Shown: positions 8,994-16,775 of the stretch, piece by piece
How positions within the stretch are numbered: position 1 is the stretch's first letter
How the letters are laid out: each line of letters starts with the position of its first letter
Assembly: GCA_035652235.1 (NCBI GenBank)
Contig: DASREE010000042.1
Coordinates: 62,001-126,000 of the forward strand
Direction of reading: 5' to 3'
From: PALSA-612 sp035652235
GTDB taxonomy: Bacteria; Actinomycetota; Thermoleophilia; Gaiellales; Gaiellaceae
Length of the DNA: 64,000 nucleotides
The notes under the pieces: generated by a model
The model's database searches: none
Told to the model about the DNA's origin: nothing
What the model saw: the letters and a program-made list of their open reading frames with translations, nothing else
Made by a program: the position numbers and the translations under genes

Positions 8994-9532
8994 GGCGACT
9001 CCCCGGCGAGCAGCTCCGAGACGACGGCCGTGAGCAGCCGGTGCTCGACGGCGTGGATTCGCTCGACGAGCGTCTCGCGCGGCTCCACCGGCACCTCCGC
9101 CTGCCGGAGCACGGGCCCCGTGTCGACGCCCTCGTCGACGAGGTGCACGGTCACGCCGGTCGTGGCCACGCCCGCCGCGAGCGCGTCCTCGATCGCGTGC
9201 AGCCCGGGGAAGGCCGGCAGCAGCGAGGGGTGGACGTTGACGATGCGGCGCGGGAAGCGCTCGAGGAACGGCCTCGTCAGCAGGTGCAGGTAGCCGGCGA
9301 GCACGACGAGGTCGACGCCGTGCTGCTCGAGCCACGTCGCCATGACCAGGTCGCGCTCCTCCCGCACCGGGTGGCAGTCGAGCGAGAACGTCGCCGTGGG
9401 GATGCCGGCGGCGCGTGCCCGGTCGAGGGCCCTCGCCTCGCGCCGGTTCGACGCGACCGCGGCGATCGGCAGCCCCGCGTCGATCAGCGCCTGCAGGTTC
9501 GTGCCCTCCCCGGAGACGAGCACCCCGATCAT
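8981..9532 (-). CDS. purN: Phosphoribosylglycinamide formyltransferase
   Basis: 183 residues. It formylates GAR with 10-formyl-THF. Visible motifs: N-terminal IGVLVSGEGTNLQALI, and the catalytic NVHPSLLPAFPGLHA followed by GVTVHLVDEGVDTGP holding the catalytic Asp. The ATG overlaps the purM stop as ATGA (9529-9532). Length is slightly shorter than E. coli PurN (212). Confidence 0.94.
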   Translation of the reverse strand: MIGVLVSGEGTNLQALIDAGLPIAAVASNRREARALDRARAAGIPTATFSLDCHPVREERDLVMATWLEQHGVDLVVLAGYLHLLTRPFLERFPRRIVNVHPSLLPAFPGLHAIEDALAAGVATTGVTVHLVDEGVDTGPVLRQAEVPVEPRETLVERIHAVEHRLLTAVVSELLAGESPCAR

Positions 9533-10434
9533 GCGCGCTCGATCCTCCCCACGACCGGCTCGCCGCCCGCGTCGGAGACGACGGCGCAGAAGCCGATACC
9601 GAGGTTGAACACGCGGCGCAGCTCCGCCTCGTCGACGTGACCGGCGAGCCAGTCGAACACCGGCGGTCGCTGCCAGCCGCCCCAGTCGATCCGCGCCCGC
9701 AGGCCCTCGGGGAGGACGCGCTCGAGGTTGCCGACGATGCCGCCGCCCGTGACGTGCGCGAGCGCGCGGACGTCGTGCGCAGCGCGCAGGCGGCGGACGT
9801 CCGCCAGGTACAGGCGGGTCGGCGCCAGCAGGTCGGGCCCGTCGTAGTCGTCCTGCTCGAGGATCCGCCTGACCAGCGTGAACCCGTTCGCGTGGACGCC
9901 GTTCGAGGGCAGGCCGATCACGGCGTCGCCCTCCTCGACCCGCGACCCGTCGACGACGTCGTCGCGGTCGACGATTCCGACGCAGGTGCCGGCGACGTCG
10001 AGCGCTTCCTCCCGGTACACCCCGGGGAGCTCGGCGGTCTCGCCACCGATCAGCGCCACCCCGGCCTCGCGGCAGACCTCGGCGGCACCGTCGACGAGCT
10101 CGGCCACCTCCTCCAAGTCGATGCTCGCCGCTGCGACGTAGTCGAGCAGGACGAGCGGCTCGGCGCCGGTCGTGATCACGTCGTTGATGCAGTGCGCCGC
10201 CAGGTCGGCGCCGCACGCGCGCAGCGCCCCCCGCTGCCTGGCCAGCACGAGCTTCGTCCCCACCCCGTCCGTCGAGGCGGCGAGCAACCGCCGCTCGTCG
10301 AGCGGATACAGGCCGGCGAAGGCGCCGAATCCCCGCGCGCCCGTCGACTCGACCGCCCCGCGCAGCCGCTCGACCACGTCCGCCGCCTTCGCCAGCGAGA
10401 CGCCGGCCGCCTCGTACGACCGTCTTCCCTTCAC
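9529..10434 (-). CDS. purM: Phosphoribosylformylglycinamidine cyclo-ligase (AIR synthetase)
   Basis: 301 residues. It converts FGAM to AIR using ATP. Recognisable by STDGVGTKLVLA, CINDVITTGAEPLVLLDYVA, LIGGETAELPGVY and VTGGGIVGNLERVLP. The GTG start has no Shine-Dalgarno; it overlaps the stop of a tiny leaderless frame (10431-10475) by GTGA, suggesting that initiation depends on coupling to that upstream frame. First enzyme gene of purM-purN-purH. Confidence 0.94.
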   Translation of the reverse strand: MKGRRSYEAAGVSLAKAADVVERLRGAVESTGARGFGAFAGLYPLDERRLLAASTDGVGTKLVLARQRGALRACGADLAAHCINDVITTGAEPLVLLDYVAAASIDLEEVAELVDGAAEVCREAGVALIGGETAELPGVYREEALDVAGTCVGIVDRDDVVDGSRVEEGDAVIGLPSNGVHANGFTLVRRILEQDDYDGPDLLAPTRLYLADVRRLRAAHDVRALAHVTGGGIVGNLERVLPEGLRARIDWGGWQRPPVFDWLAGHVDEAELRRVFNLGIGFCAVVSDAGGEPVVGRIERA

Positions 10435-10475
10435 CGGGTCGCGTGCGCCGCCTTCGACACCGCCTCCGCGCTCAC
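10431..10475 (-). CDS. Leaderless upstream peptide (14 residues) coupled to purM
   Basis: GTG at 10475 begins 6 bases after a TAGACT -10 hexamer, so it should be the 5' end of the mRNA. It encodes VSAEAVSKAAHATR and stops at a TGA that overlaps the purM GTG by GTGA. It is in a different frame from purM. Seen: the frame, spacing and overlap. Inferred: it delivers ribosomes to purM, which lacks its own ribosome site. Confidence 0.5.
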   Translation of the reverse strand: MSAEAVSKAAHATR

Positions 10476-10481
10476 GGATCG

Positions 10482-10487
10482 AGTCTA
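10482..10487 (-). promoter_or_regulatory. -10 hexamer TAGACT of purMNH
   Basis: Reads TAGACT on the minus strand, 6 bases upstream of the leaderless GTG at 10475. The identical hexamer precedes purD (41166-41171) and purL (14784-14789). Confidence 0.6.
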
Positions 10488-10522
10488 GAGCTGCGCTGCG
10501 ACGCCGCTCGGCCGGAGCGGCC

Positions 10523-10528
10523 TACACT
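10523..10528 (+). promoter_or_regulatory. -10 hexamer TACACT of ctaG (leaderless)
   Basis: TACACT followed by 6 bases and the GTG at 10535. The same hexamer precedes purB with 7 bases. Confidence 0.6.
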
Positions 10529-10534
10529 GGCGGC

Positions 10535-11395
10535 GTGGAGGCGCCTCCGTCGCCGCTCACGAGCTGGACGTTCGACCCGATCCAGCTCACCGGCATCGCG
10601 CTGATCGGTTTCCTCTACCTGCGCCGCTCGCGGACGCTCGCCGCCCGCGGTACGCCGGTTGCGCGGTGGCGGCGCTGGTCGTTCGGTGCCGGCCTGGCGA
10701 GCGTCGCGTTCGTGCTCGCGTCGCCCGTGGACGCGTTCGGCGAGCGGCAGTTCCTGTTCGTGCACATGATCCAGCATGTCGTCCTCGGCGACCTCGCGCC
10801 GCTGGCGATGGTGGCCGGGCTGACCGGCCCGCTGCTCAGGCCGCTGCTGGCCATGCCGTGGATCTACCGCCTGCGCTTCCTCGGGCACCCGCTCGTCGCC
10901 TTCCCGCTGTGGGCGGTCAACCTGTACCTGTGGCACCTGCCCGTGCTGTACGAGGCGGCTCTCCACCACGACGCCGTGCACGCGCTCCAGCACACCCTCT
11001 TCTTCGCCTTCGGCGCGCTGTTCTGGGCGGCCGTGCTCGAGCCGCTCCCCGGCCCGGCCTGGTTCGGCTCGGGCTGGAAGCTGCTGTACGTCGTCGTCGC
11101 GCGGCTGGTGGCGATGGTGCTCGGCAACGTCCTGCTCTGGTCGTCGAGCGTCTTCTACTCCACCTACGAGCACGCGGCCCGCTTCGGGATCACGCCGCGG
11201 GCCGACCAGGGGATCGCGGGCTCCGTGATGATGGTCGTCGACTCGCTCGTCACGATCGGGGCGATCGCCTGGCTCTTCCTGCGCCTCGCCGGCGAGAGCG
11301 AGCTCCGGCAGCGGCTCATCGAGGCAGGCCACGACCCGGGAGCTGCGTCGCGCGCCGTCCGCTACGGTCGGGGTGAGGAGCTCGCCAGCCGCTGA
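10535..11395 (+). CDS. ctaG: Cytochrome c oxidase assembly protein, CtaG (caa3-type)
   Basis: 286 residues, about seven membrane helices. Family signs: FVHMIQHVVLGDLAPL (His residues in a helix), NLYLWHLPVLYEAALHHDAVHALQH and ADQGIAGSVMMVVD. CtaG_Bacillus-type proteins help deliver copper to the CuB centre of heme-copper oxidase. Start chosen at the leaderless GTG behind TACACT. It is monocistronic between purM (divergent) and purF (convergent). The copper-related run at 25-33 kb is a functional relative but not a neighbour. Confidence 0.88.
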   Translation: MEAPPSPLTSWTFDPIQLTGIALIGFLYLRRSRTLAARGTPVARWRRWSFGAGLASVAFVLASPVDAFGERQFLFVHMIQHVVLGDLAPLAMVAGLTGPLLRPLLAMPWIYRLRFLGHPLVAFPLWAVNLYLWHLPVLYEAALHHDAVHALQHTLFFAFGALFWAAVLEPLPGPAWFGSGWKLLYVVVARLVAMVLGNVLLWSSSVFYSTYEHAARFGITPRADQGIAGSVMMVVDSLVTIGAIAWLFLRLAGESELRQRLIEAGHDPGAASRAVRYGRGEELASR

Positions 11396-11400
11396 CGAAC

Positions 11401-11432
11401 GCCCGCGCGAACGCCGAGGAGGACGCGCGGGC
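11401..11432 (+). terminator. Hairpin between ctaG and purF
   Basis: GCCCGCGCG at 11401-11409 pairs with CGCGCGGGC at 11424-11432 (9 bp, 14-base loop), 6 bases after the ctaG stop. No U-tract, so termination is inferred from position; it could serve both converging genes. Confidence 0.45.
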
Positions 11433-11480
11433 TCCTCGACGCACACGACACGGAGGATCCACGTGCTGAGCGGGGCGGCG

Positions 11481-12866
11481 CTAGGCGGTCACGGGCTCGA
11501 AGCGGAGCTTGCCGAGCCGGCCGTCCTGCGGCACCCGGGTCGGGTACTCGCGCGTCAGGCAGGCGCGGCACAGGCTCGAGCCGGGATGTCCGGTCGCCTC
11601 CGTCAAGCCGTCGAGCGACAGGTAGGCGAGCGAGGTGGCGCCGACGTGCTCCCGCACCTCCTCGACGCTCTTGCCGGCCGCGATCAGCTCGCGCTCGTCG
11701 CCGAAGTCGATGCCGTAGAAGCAGGGGCCGACGACCGGAGGGGACGAGATGCGCAGGTGCACCTCCGCGGCGCCCGCCTCGAACAGCATGGCCACGATCT
11801 GCCGGGTCGTGTTGCCGCGCACGATCGAGTCGTCGACGACGACGACGCGCTTTCCCGCCACCTCGTCGAGGGGGTTGAACTTGAGGCGGATGCCCTGCTC
11901 GCGCAGTGCCTGGTCCGGCTGGATGAACGTCCGTCCGACGTAGCGGTTCTTGATCAGGCCCTCGCTGAAGGGGATCCCAGAGGCGCGGGCGAAGCCGACC
12001 GCGGCCGGCGTGCCCGAGTCGGGCACCGGCATGACGAGGTCGGCGTCGACCGGCGCCTCCACCGCCAGCCGCTCGCCCATGCGCACCCGCGCCCCGTGCG
12101 TCTCGACGCCGCCCAGGTACGAGTCGGGCCGGGCGAAGTAGAACGACTCGAAGGTGCACAGGGCGCCGGCACCGGCCGCCTCGACCGCCTGCAGCGAACT
12201 CGCGCCCGACTCGTCGACGACGACCAGCTCCCCGGGCTCGACCTCCCGCTCGAAGCTCGCGCCGAGCAGGTCGAGCGCGCACGTCTCCGACGAGACGACG
12301 AGGTCGTCGTCGAGCCGCCCGAGCACGAGCGGGCGGAAGCCGTGCGCATCCCGGAAGGCGACGAGCTTCCCCTCCGAGAGCGCGGTGATCGAGTATGCCC
12401 CCTCGAGCCGCTCCATCGCCGCGGCGACGGCCTCCGCCAGGGGGCGCTCGTCGTTCGCGATCAGCGCTGCGATGAGCTCCGAGTCGGAGGTCGAGGACAG
12501 CCGGACGCCGTCCGCGGCCAGCTCCGCGCGCAGCTCGGAGGCGTTGACGAGGTTGCCGTTGTGTCCGAGGGCGACCGTACGGACGCGACCGTGCTGGACG
12601 AGCGGCTGCGCGTTCGCCCACGCGCTCGAGCCGGTCGTCGAGTAGCGCGTGTGTCCGATCGCGACCTCGCCCGGGAGCGCGCGGAGCTTCTGCTCCGTGA
12701 ACACCTGCGTGACGAGCCCGAGCTCGCGCAGCACCGTCAGCCGGCCGCTCTCGGAGACGGCGATCCCCGCCGACTCCTGGCCACGGTGCTGAAGCGCCTG
12801 CAGGGCGAAGTAGGTGAGGCGGGCGACGTCGCGGGCGGGCGCGTGGATGCCGAAGACGCCGCACAT
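11481..12866 (-). CDS. purF: Amidophosphoribosyltransferase (glutamine PRPP amidotransferase)
   Basis: 461 residues. It catalyses the first committed purine step. The chain starts Met-Cys (MCGVFGIH), so the Ntn nucleophile Cys needs only Met removal, with no propeptide. Other marks: LQHRGQESAGI, GHTRYSTTGSS, and the PRPP loop VVVDDSIVRGNTTRQIV. Its ATG overlaps the purL stop by one base (TGATG), so it is translated by coupling to purL. Confidence 0.96.
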   Translation of the reverse strand: MCGVFGIHAPARDVARLTYFALQALQHRGQESAGIAVSESGRLTVLRELGLVTQVFTEQKLRALPGEVAIGHTRYSTTGSSAWANAQPLVQHGRVRTVALGHNGNLVNASELRAELAADGVRLSSTSDSELIAALIANDERPLAEAVAAAMERLEGAYSITALSEGKLVAFRDAHGFRPLVLGRLDDDLVVSSETCALDLLGASFEREVEPGELVVVDESGASSLQAVEAAGAGALCTFESFYFARPDSYLGGVETHGARVRMGERLAVEAPVDADLVMPVPDSGTPAAVGFARASGIPFSEGLIKNRYVGRTFIQPDQALREQGIRLKFNPLDEVAGKRVVVVDDSIVRGNTTRQIVAMLFEAGAAEVHLRISSPPVVGPCFYGIDFGDERELIAAGKSVEEVREHVGATSLAYLSLDGLTEATGHPGSSLCRACLTREYPTRVPQDGRLGKLRFEPVTA

Positions 12867-14776
12867 CAGCCGACGACCCCAAGCTCGATGGCGCCGTCCC
12901 ACGCGAGCTCGACCCCCGGCGCGCACGCGACCACGACCGCCCCCGCCGCCGTCTCCCCAGCCGTGTAACAGGCTGGTACTTGGCTGGGCAGCGGCCGGTG
13001 GAGCGTCGCGGGCAGGCCGCTCCACGCTTCAGCCTCGGCGAGGGCTTGCTCCAGGCCGCCGGTGCCGACGTCGTGGGCGAGCGAGAGCCGCTCGGCGCTT
13101 CGCCACAGGAAGCGGACGAGCGCGGCTGCGCGGCCGGCGAGGAGCCAGACGGCGTCGCCCGGCTGCCAGCGGGAGGGAATCCGCGCGACGTCGCGGACGA
13201 GGCCGACGCAGCCGGCGACGGGCGTCGGCGGGATCGCGCGCCCGTCCGTCTCGTTGTAGAGCGACACGTTGCCGGAGACGACCGGGATGCCGAGCTCCTC
13301 CGCCGCGTCGGCGATGCCCTCGATCGCCTGCGCGAGCTCCCAGCCGATCTCGGCCTTCTCGGGATTGCCGAAGTTGAGGCAGTCCGTCAGGCCGATCGGC
13401 TCGCCGCCGGCGCAGGCCACGTTCAGCGCGGCGCCGAACACGGCGGCGCGGCCGGCGGCGTAGGGGTCGCGCTCGCCGGCCGGCGGGCCGTCGAGGGAGA
13501 CGGCGAGCCCGCGTCTGCCGGACAGGCGCAACACGGCCGCGTCGAGCCCCGGCCGGCGCACGGTCCTCGAGCCGACGAGCTGGTCGTACTGCTCGAACAC
13601 CCACGTCTCGGGCTCGAGGTTGACGGGATCGACGGGCGCGCGCGGCCGCGGCCGGGGCGACTGCCGGACCTCGTAGCGGGGACACGCCTCCGTCAGCTGC
13701 GCGGCGGGGATCTCGGCGAGCAGCTCGTCCCCGAAGAACGCGCGCAAAAGCCCCGTTCCCGTCACCTCGCCGATCGCCGCCACGTGCAGCTCCCAGCGCC
13801 GACACAGCGCCTCGACCTGCCCGACGAGCTCGGGCGGGACGACCGCGACCATCCGCTCCTGGCTCTCAGAGACCATGATCTCCCACGGCTCGAGGTCCGG
13901 CTCGCGCAGGGGCACCCGCTCGAGGTGCACGTCGAGGCCGGCGCCGTCGCGCGCCATCTCGGCGAGCGCGGAGGCGAGGCCGGCTGCGCCGCAGTCTTGG
14001 AGCGACGCGACGAGGCCGCGCTCGACGAGCTCGAGCGAAACCTCGATCAGCTTCTTGCCGGTGAAGGGGTCGCCGATCTGCACCGACGGCCGCTTCTCGT
14101 GCGCCCCCTCGCCGAGCTCCTGGCTCGCGAGCACGCTCGCGCCGCCGATGCCGTCGCGCCCGGTCGTCGCCCCGTACAGGACGACGACGCCGCCGGCGAG
14201 GCTCGCCCGAGCTCCCGTGCGACGCTCCGACGGGAGCAGCCCGACGCACATCGCGTTGACGAGGCAGTTGCCCTCGTAGTCGGGATCGACGAGCACCTCG
14301 CCGCCGACCGTGGGCACGCCGACGCAGTTGCCGTAGTGGCCGATGCCGGCGATCGCCCGGTCGAGCTTCCAGCCGCGGCGTCCGAAGCGGAGCAGGTCGA
14401 GAAGCGCCACGGGCCGGGCCCCCATCGCGGTCACGTCCCGCAGGATGCCGCCGACGCCGGTGGCGGCCCCCTGGAACGGCTCCACGGCCGAGGGGTGGTT
14501 GTGGCTCTCGACTTTGAACGCGACCGCCTCGCCGCCGCCGAGGTCGAGCACGCCCGCGTTCTCGCCGGGTCCCTGCAGCACCCGTGGCCCGGAGGAGGGA
14601 AGCCGCCCGAGGAGGGAAGCCGAGTGCTTGTAGCCGCAGTGCTCCGACCAGAGCAGCGAGAAGACGGCGAGCTCGAAGTGGTTCGGGTCGCGCCCGAGCA
14701 GCTCCCGGATACGCTCCAGCTCCCCGTCCGTGAGGCCGAGAGCGCGGTGGAGCGGATGTTCGACGACCGTCGCCAG
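12866..14776 (-). CDS. purL: FGAM synthase subunit PurL, predicted leaderless CTG start
   Basis: 636 residues if started at CTG 14776. It is the small-type PurL that works with PurS and PurQ. The conserved SEHCGYKHS motif lies at residues 44-52; later come FKVESHNHPSAVEPFQGAATGVGG, GIGHYGNCVG and the C-terminal GNVSLYNE. Between an in-frame upstream TGA and GTG 14581 there is no ATG, GTG or TTG. Starting at that GTG would remove SEHCGYKHS and the ~65 N-terminal residues matching PurL (EHPLHRALGLTDGELERIRE). The CTG is 7 bases after TAGACT, as at the leaderless purD. Shorter than typical PurL (~720-760). Confidence 0.88.
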   Translation of the reverse strand: MATVVEHPLHRALGLTDGELERIRELLGRDPNHFELAVFSLLWSEHCGYKHSASLLGRLPSSGPRVLQGPGENAGVLDLGGGEAVAFKVESHNHPSAVEPFQGAATGVGGILRDVTAMGARPVALLDLLRFGRRGWKLDRAIAGIGHYGNCVGVPTVGGEVLVDPDYEGNCLVNAMCVGLLPSERRTGARASLAGGVVVLYGATTGRDGIGGASVLASQELGEGAHEKRPSVQIGDPFTGKKLIEVSLELVERGLVASLQDCGAAGLASALAEMARDGAGLDVHLERVPLREPDLEPWEIMVSESQERMVAVVPPELVGQVEALCRRWELHVAAIGEVTGTGLLRAFFGDELLAEIPAAQLTEACPRYEVRQSPRPRPRAPVDPVNLEPETWVFEQYDQLVGSRTVRRPGLDAAVLRLSGRRGLAVSLDGPPAGERDPYAAGRAAVFGAALNVACAGGEPIGLTDCLNFGNPEKAEIGWELAQAIEGIADAAEELGIPVVSGNVSLYNETDGRAIPPTPVAGCVGLVRDVARIPSRWQPGDAVWLLAGRAAALVRFLWRSAERLSLAHDVGTGGLEQALAEAEAWSGLPATLHRPLPSQVPACYTAGETAAGAVVVACAPGVELAWDGAIELGVVG

Positions 14777-14783
14777 GACCTTC

Positions 14784-14789
14784 AGTCTA
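14784..14789 (-). promoter_or_regulatory. -10 hexamer TAGACT of purLF
   Basis: TAGACT on the minus strand, 7 bases before the proposed CTG start of purL. Same hexamer and spacing as purD. Confidence 0.55.
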
Positions 14790-14818
14790 CGCCCGCCGGG
14801 CGACGCGCCGCCTGCGGG

Positions 14819-14824
14819 TAGGTT
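14819..14824 (+). promoter_or_regulatory. -10 hexamer TAGGTT before the EamA transporter
   Basis: TAGGTT is followed by 6 bases and a GTG at 14831 that opens an 8-codon frame. It lies ~30 bases from the divergent purL -10. Confidence 0.5.
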
Positions 14825-14830
14825 CTCCCC

Positions 14831-14857
14831 GTGCGCCCAGCCTCCGCTCTCCCGTGA
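14831..14857 (+). CDS. Leaderless upstream peptide (8 residues) coupled to the EamA transporter
   Basis: GTG at 14831, 6 bases after TAGGTT, encodes VRPASALP and stops at a TGA overlapping the transporter GTG (GTGA, 14854-14857). The transporter start has no Shine-Dalgarno. The layout repeats that of purM. Translation of the peptide is inferred. Confidence 0.4.
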   Translation: MRPASALP

Positions 14858-15753
14858 GCCGCCGCCAGCTCGTCATGCTCCTGGCGCTCTCCGCCATCTG
14901 GGGGTCGTCGTTCATGTTCATCAAGGTCGGCGTGCGCGAGCTCGCGCCGTCGGCGCTCGTCTCGGGGCGGCTCCTCGTCGCCTGCGCCACCCTCGCCCTG
15001 ATCGCTTCGGCGCGCACGCCGCTCGGCTCGACTGTACGGGCGCTGCGCGCGAGCCTCGGCTCGTTCGTCGCCGTCGCCGCCCTCAACTCGGTCGTTCCCT
15101 TCTGGCTCCTCGCCTGGGGCGAGACGCGCATCGACTCGGGGCTGGCCGCGCTCCTGCAGGCCTGTGCGCCTCTGTTCACCGCGCTCCTCGCCGGACTCTT
15201 CGTCCGGGCCGAGCGGGTGACGGGAGCGCGCCTCGCCGGCGTCGTCGTCGGCTTCGGCGGCGTCGCGCTGCTCGTCGGCGCGACGCCGAGCGGAAGCGTC
15301 GCCGGGGCGCTCGCCGTCGTCGCGAGCGGCTTCTGCTACGCGGCCTCGGCGCTCGTCGGAGCGCGGCGGCTGCGCGGCGTCCCGCCGGCGACGATCGCCT
15401 TCGGCACGACCGCGGTCGCGTCGCTGCTGTCGCTGCCGTTCGGGCTCGCGCAGCTCCCCGGGGCGGTTCCCGGCTGGAAGGTGGTCGGCTCGGTCGTCGT
15501 CCTCGGCGTCGTCGGGCTCGGCGTCGCCTACCTCCTCTACTTCGCCCTGATCACCGGCGCGGGAGCGTCGAAGGCGATCCTCGTCACGTACCTCGTCCCG
15601 CCGATGGCGCTCTTCTACGGGGCGGCGATCCTCGGCGAGCCGCTCCGCATGTCGGACTTCGCCGGTCTCGGCCTCATCCTCGCCGGCGTCTCGCTCGGCA
15701 CCGGCACCCTGAGCGGGCTGCGTCGCCGCGCCGCCGCCCGCGCCGGCGCGTGA
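14854..15753 (+). CDS. EamA/DMT-family transporter
   Basis: 299 residues with ten predicted membrane helices and two EamA repeats. It opens RQLVMLLALSAIWGSSFMFIKVG and later has LVTYLVPPMALFYGAAILGE, the usual DMT patterns. Such carriers export amino acids or other metabolites; the substrate cannot be told. The GTG start overlaps a small upstream frame. The next gene, another membrane protein, starts ~60 bases downstream. Confidence 0.88.
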   Translation: MSRRQLVMLLALSAIWGSSFMFIKVGVRELAPSALVSGRLLVACATLALIASARTPLGSTVRALRASLGSFVAVAALNSVVPFWLLAWGETRIDSGLAALLQACAPLFTALLAGLFVRAERVTGARLAGVVVGFGGVALLVGATPSGSVAGALAVVASGFCYAASALVGARRLRGVPPATIAFGTTAVASLLSLPFGLAQLPGAVPGWKVVGSVVVLGVVGLGVAYLLYFALITGAGASKAILVTYLVPPMALFYGAAILGEPLRMSDFAGLGLILAGVSLGTGTLSGLRRRAAARAGA

Positions 15754-15812
15754 CCGGCCGCCTGACCGTTCCCGGCCCGAACGCCGCTCCGCCACCGCCC
15801 GCCCCCCGGTGC

Positions 15813-16655
15813 GTGACAAGCTTCGCGCCCGTGACGTTCGCCGCCGGGACGGCCATCCTGCTCGGGCTCGTCGGCGTCGCCGTCGGCGCTTTCGGCACGC
15901 TCGTCGGCGCGGGCGGCGGCTTCATCCTCACGCCTGTCCTGCTCCTCCTCTACCCGCACGACTCGGCGCGGACGCTCACCGCCATCAGCCTCGCCGTCGT
16001 CTTCTTCAACGCCCTCTCCGGCTCGCTCGCCTACGCGCGCCAGCGCCGGATCGACTACCGCAGCGGGCTCGTCTTCGGCGCCGCGACGCTTCCGGGCGCG
16101 GTCGGCGGAGCGCTCGTCGTCGGCGTCACGCCGAGACGCGTCTTCGACGCGATCATGGCCGCCGCGCTCGTCCTGCTCGCGCTCTGGCTCGTGCTCGGGC
16201 GGGGGGAGCAGGGAGCGGGCGGCGAGGGCCGCGGCCGGCTGCGGACGATCGTCGACCGCGGCGGGCGCGTGCACCGCTACCGGGTCCCGCTCGGGCGCGG
16301 GAGCCTGTACAGCCTCGCCGTCGGCTTCCTCTCCAGCTTCCTCGGCATCGGCGGCGGCGTCATCCACGTGCCGATCCTGGTGCGCGGGCTCGGCTTCCCC
16401 ACGCACGTGGCCACGGCGACGTCGCATTTCGTCCTGGCCCAGATGGCCGCCGCCGGCAGCGTCACGCACCTGGTCGCAGGCAGCTTCGCGCACGGGCACG
16501 GGCTGCGGCGGACGGCGGCCCTGTCCATCGGCGTCGTGCTGGGCGCCCAGGTGGGAGCCCTCGTCTCGCTCCGGCTGAGCGCGAGCCGGATCGAGCTGCT
16601 GCTCGCCCTCGCGCTGGCCGGGCTCGCCGCCAGGCTCCTCGTCTCCGTCGTGTGA
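15813..16655 (+). CDS. TauE/SafE (TSUP)-family membrane transporter
   Basis: 280 residues, about eight helices in two halves. Signatures: GAFGTLVGAGGGFILTPVLL in the first half and VGFLSSFLGIGGGVIHVPIL in the second, the paired Gly-rich motifs of sulfite/organosulfonate exporters. Start uncertain: GTG 15813 or GTG 15831 (6 codons shorter); neither has a clear ribosome site. Confidence 0.86.
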   Translation: MTSFAPVTFAAGTAILLGLVGVAVGAFGTLVGAGGGFILTPVLLLLYPHDSARTLTAISLAVVFFNALSGSLAYARQRRIDYRSGLVFGAATLPGAVGGALVVGVTPRRVFDAIMAAALVLLALWLVLGRGEQGAGGEGRGRLRTIVDRGGRVHRYRVPLGRGSLYSLAVGFLSSFLGIGGGVIHVPILVRGLGFPTHVATATSHFVLAQMAAAGSVTHLVAGSFAHGHGLRRTAALSIGVVLGAQVGALVSLRLSASRIELLLALALAGLAARLLVSVV

Positions 16656-16686
16656 GCGGGCGGGAAGGCGCGCCGCTCGCGCCCGC
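16656..16686. terminator. Inverted repeat between converging TauE and MMPL genes
   Basis: GCGGGCG at 16656-16662 and CGCCCGC at 16680-16686 with a 17-base GC-rich loop, directly after the TauE stop. No U-tract on either strand. Possible bidirectional terminator. The remaining bases to 16775 show no gene. Confidence 0.3.
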
Positions 16687-16775
16687 CCTCGAGCGGCGGG
16701 CGGCATCCTGCTCGTCCCCCGGCCCTCGAGACAGCCGGTCGCCGGCGCCCGCGCCGACCACCCCGGCGCTGGGCC

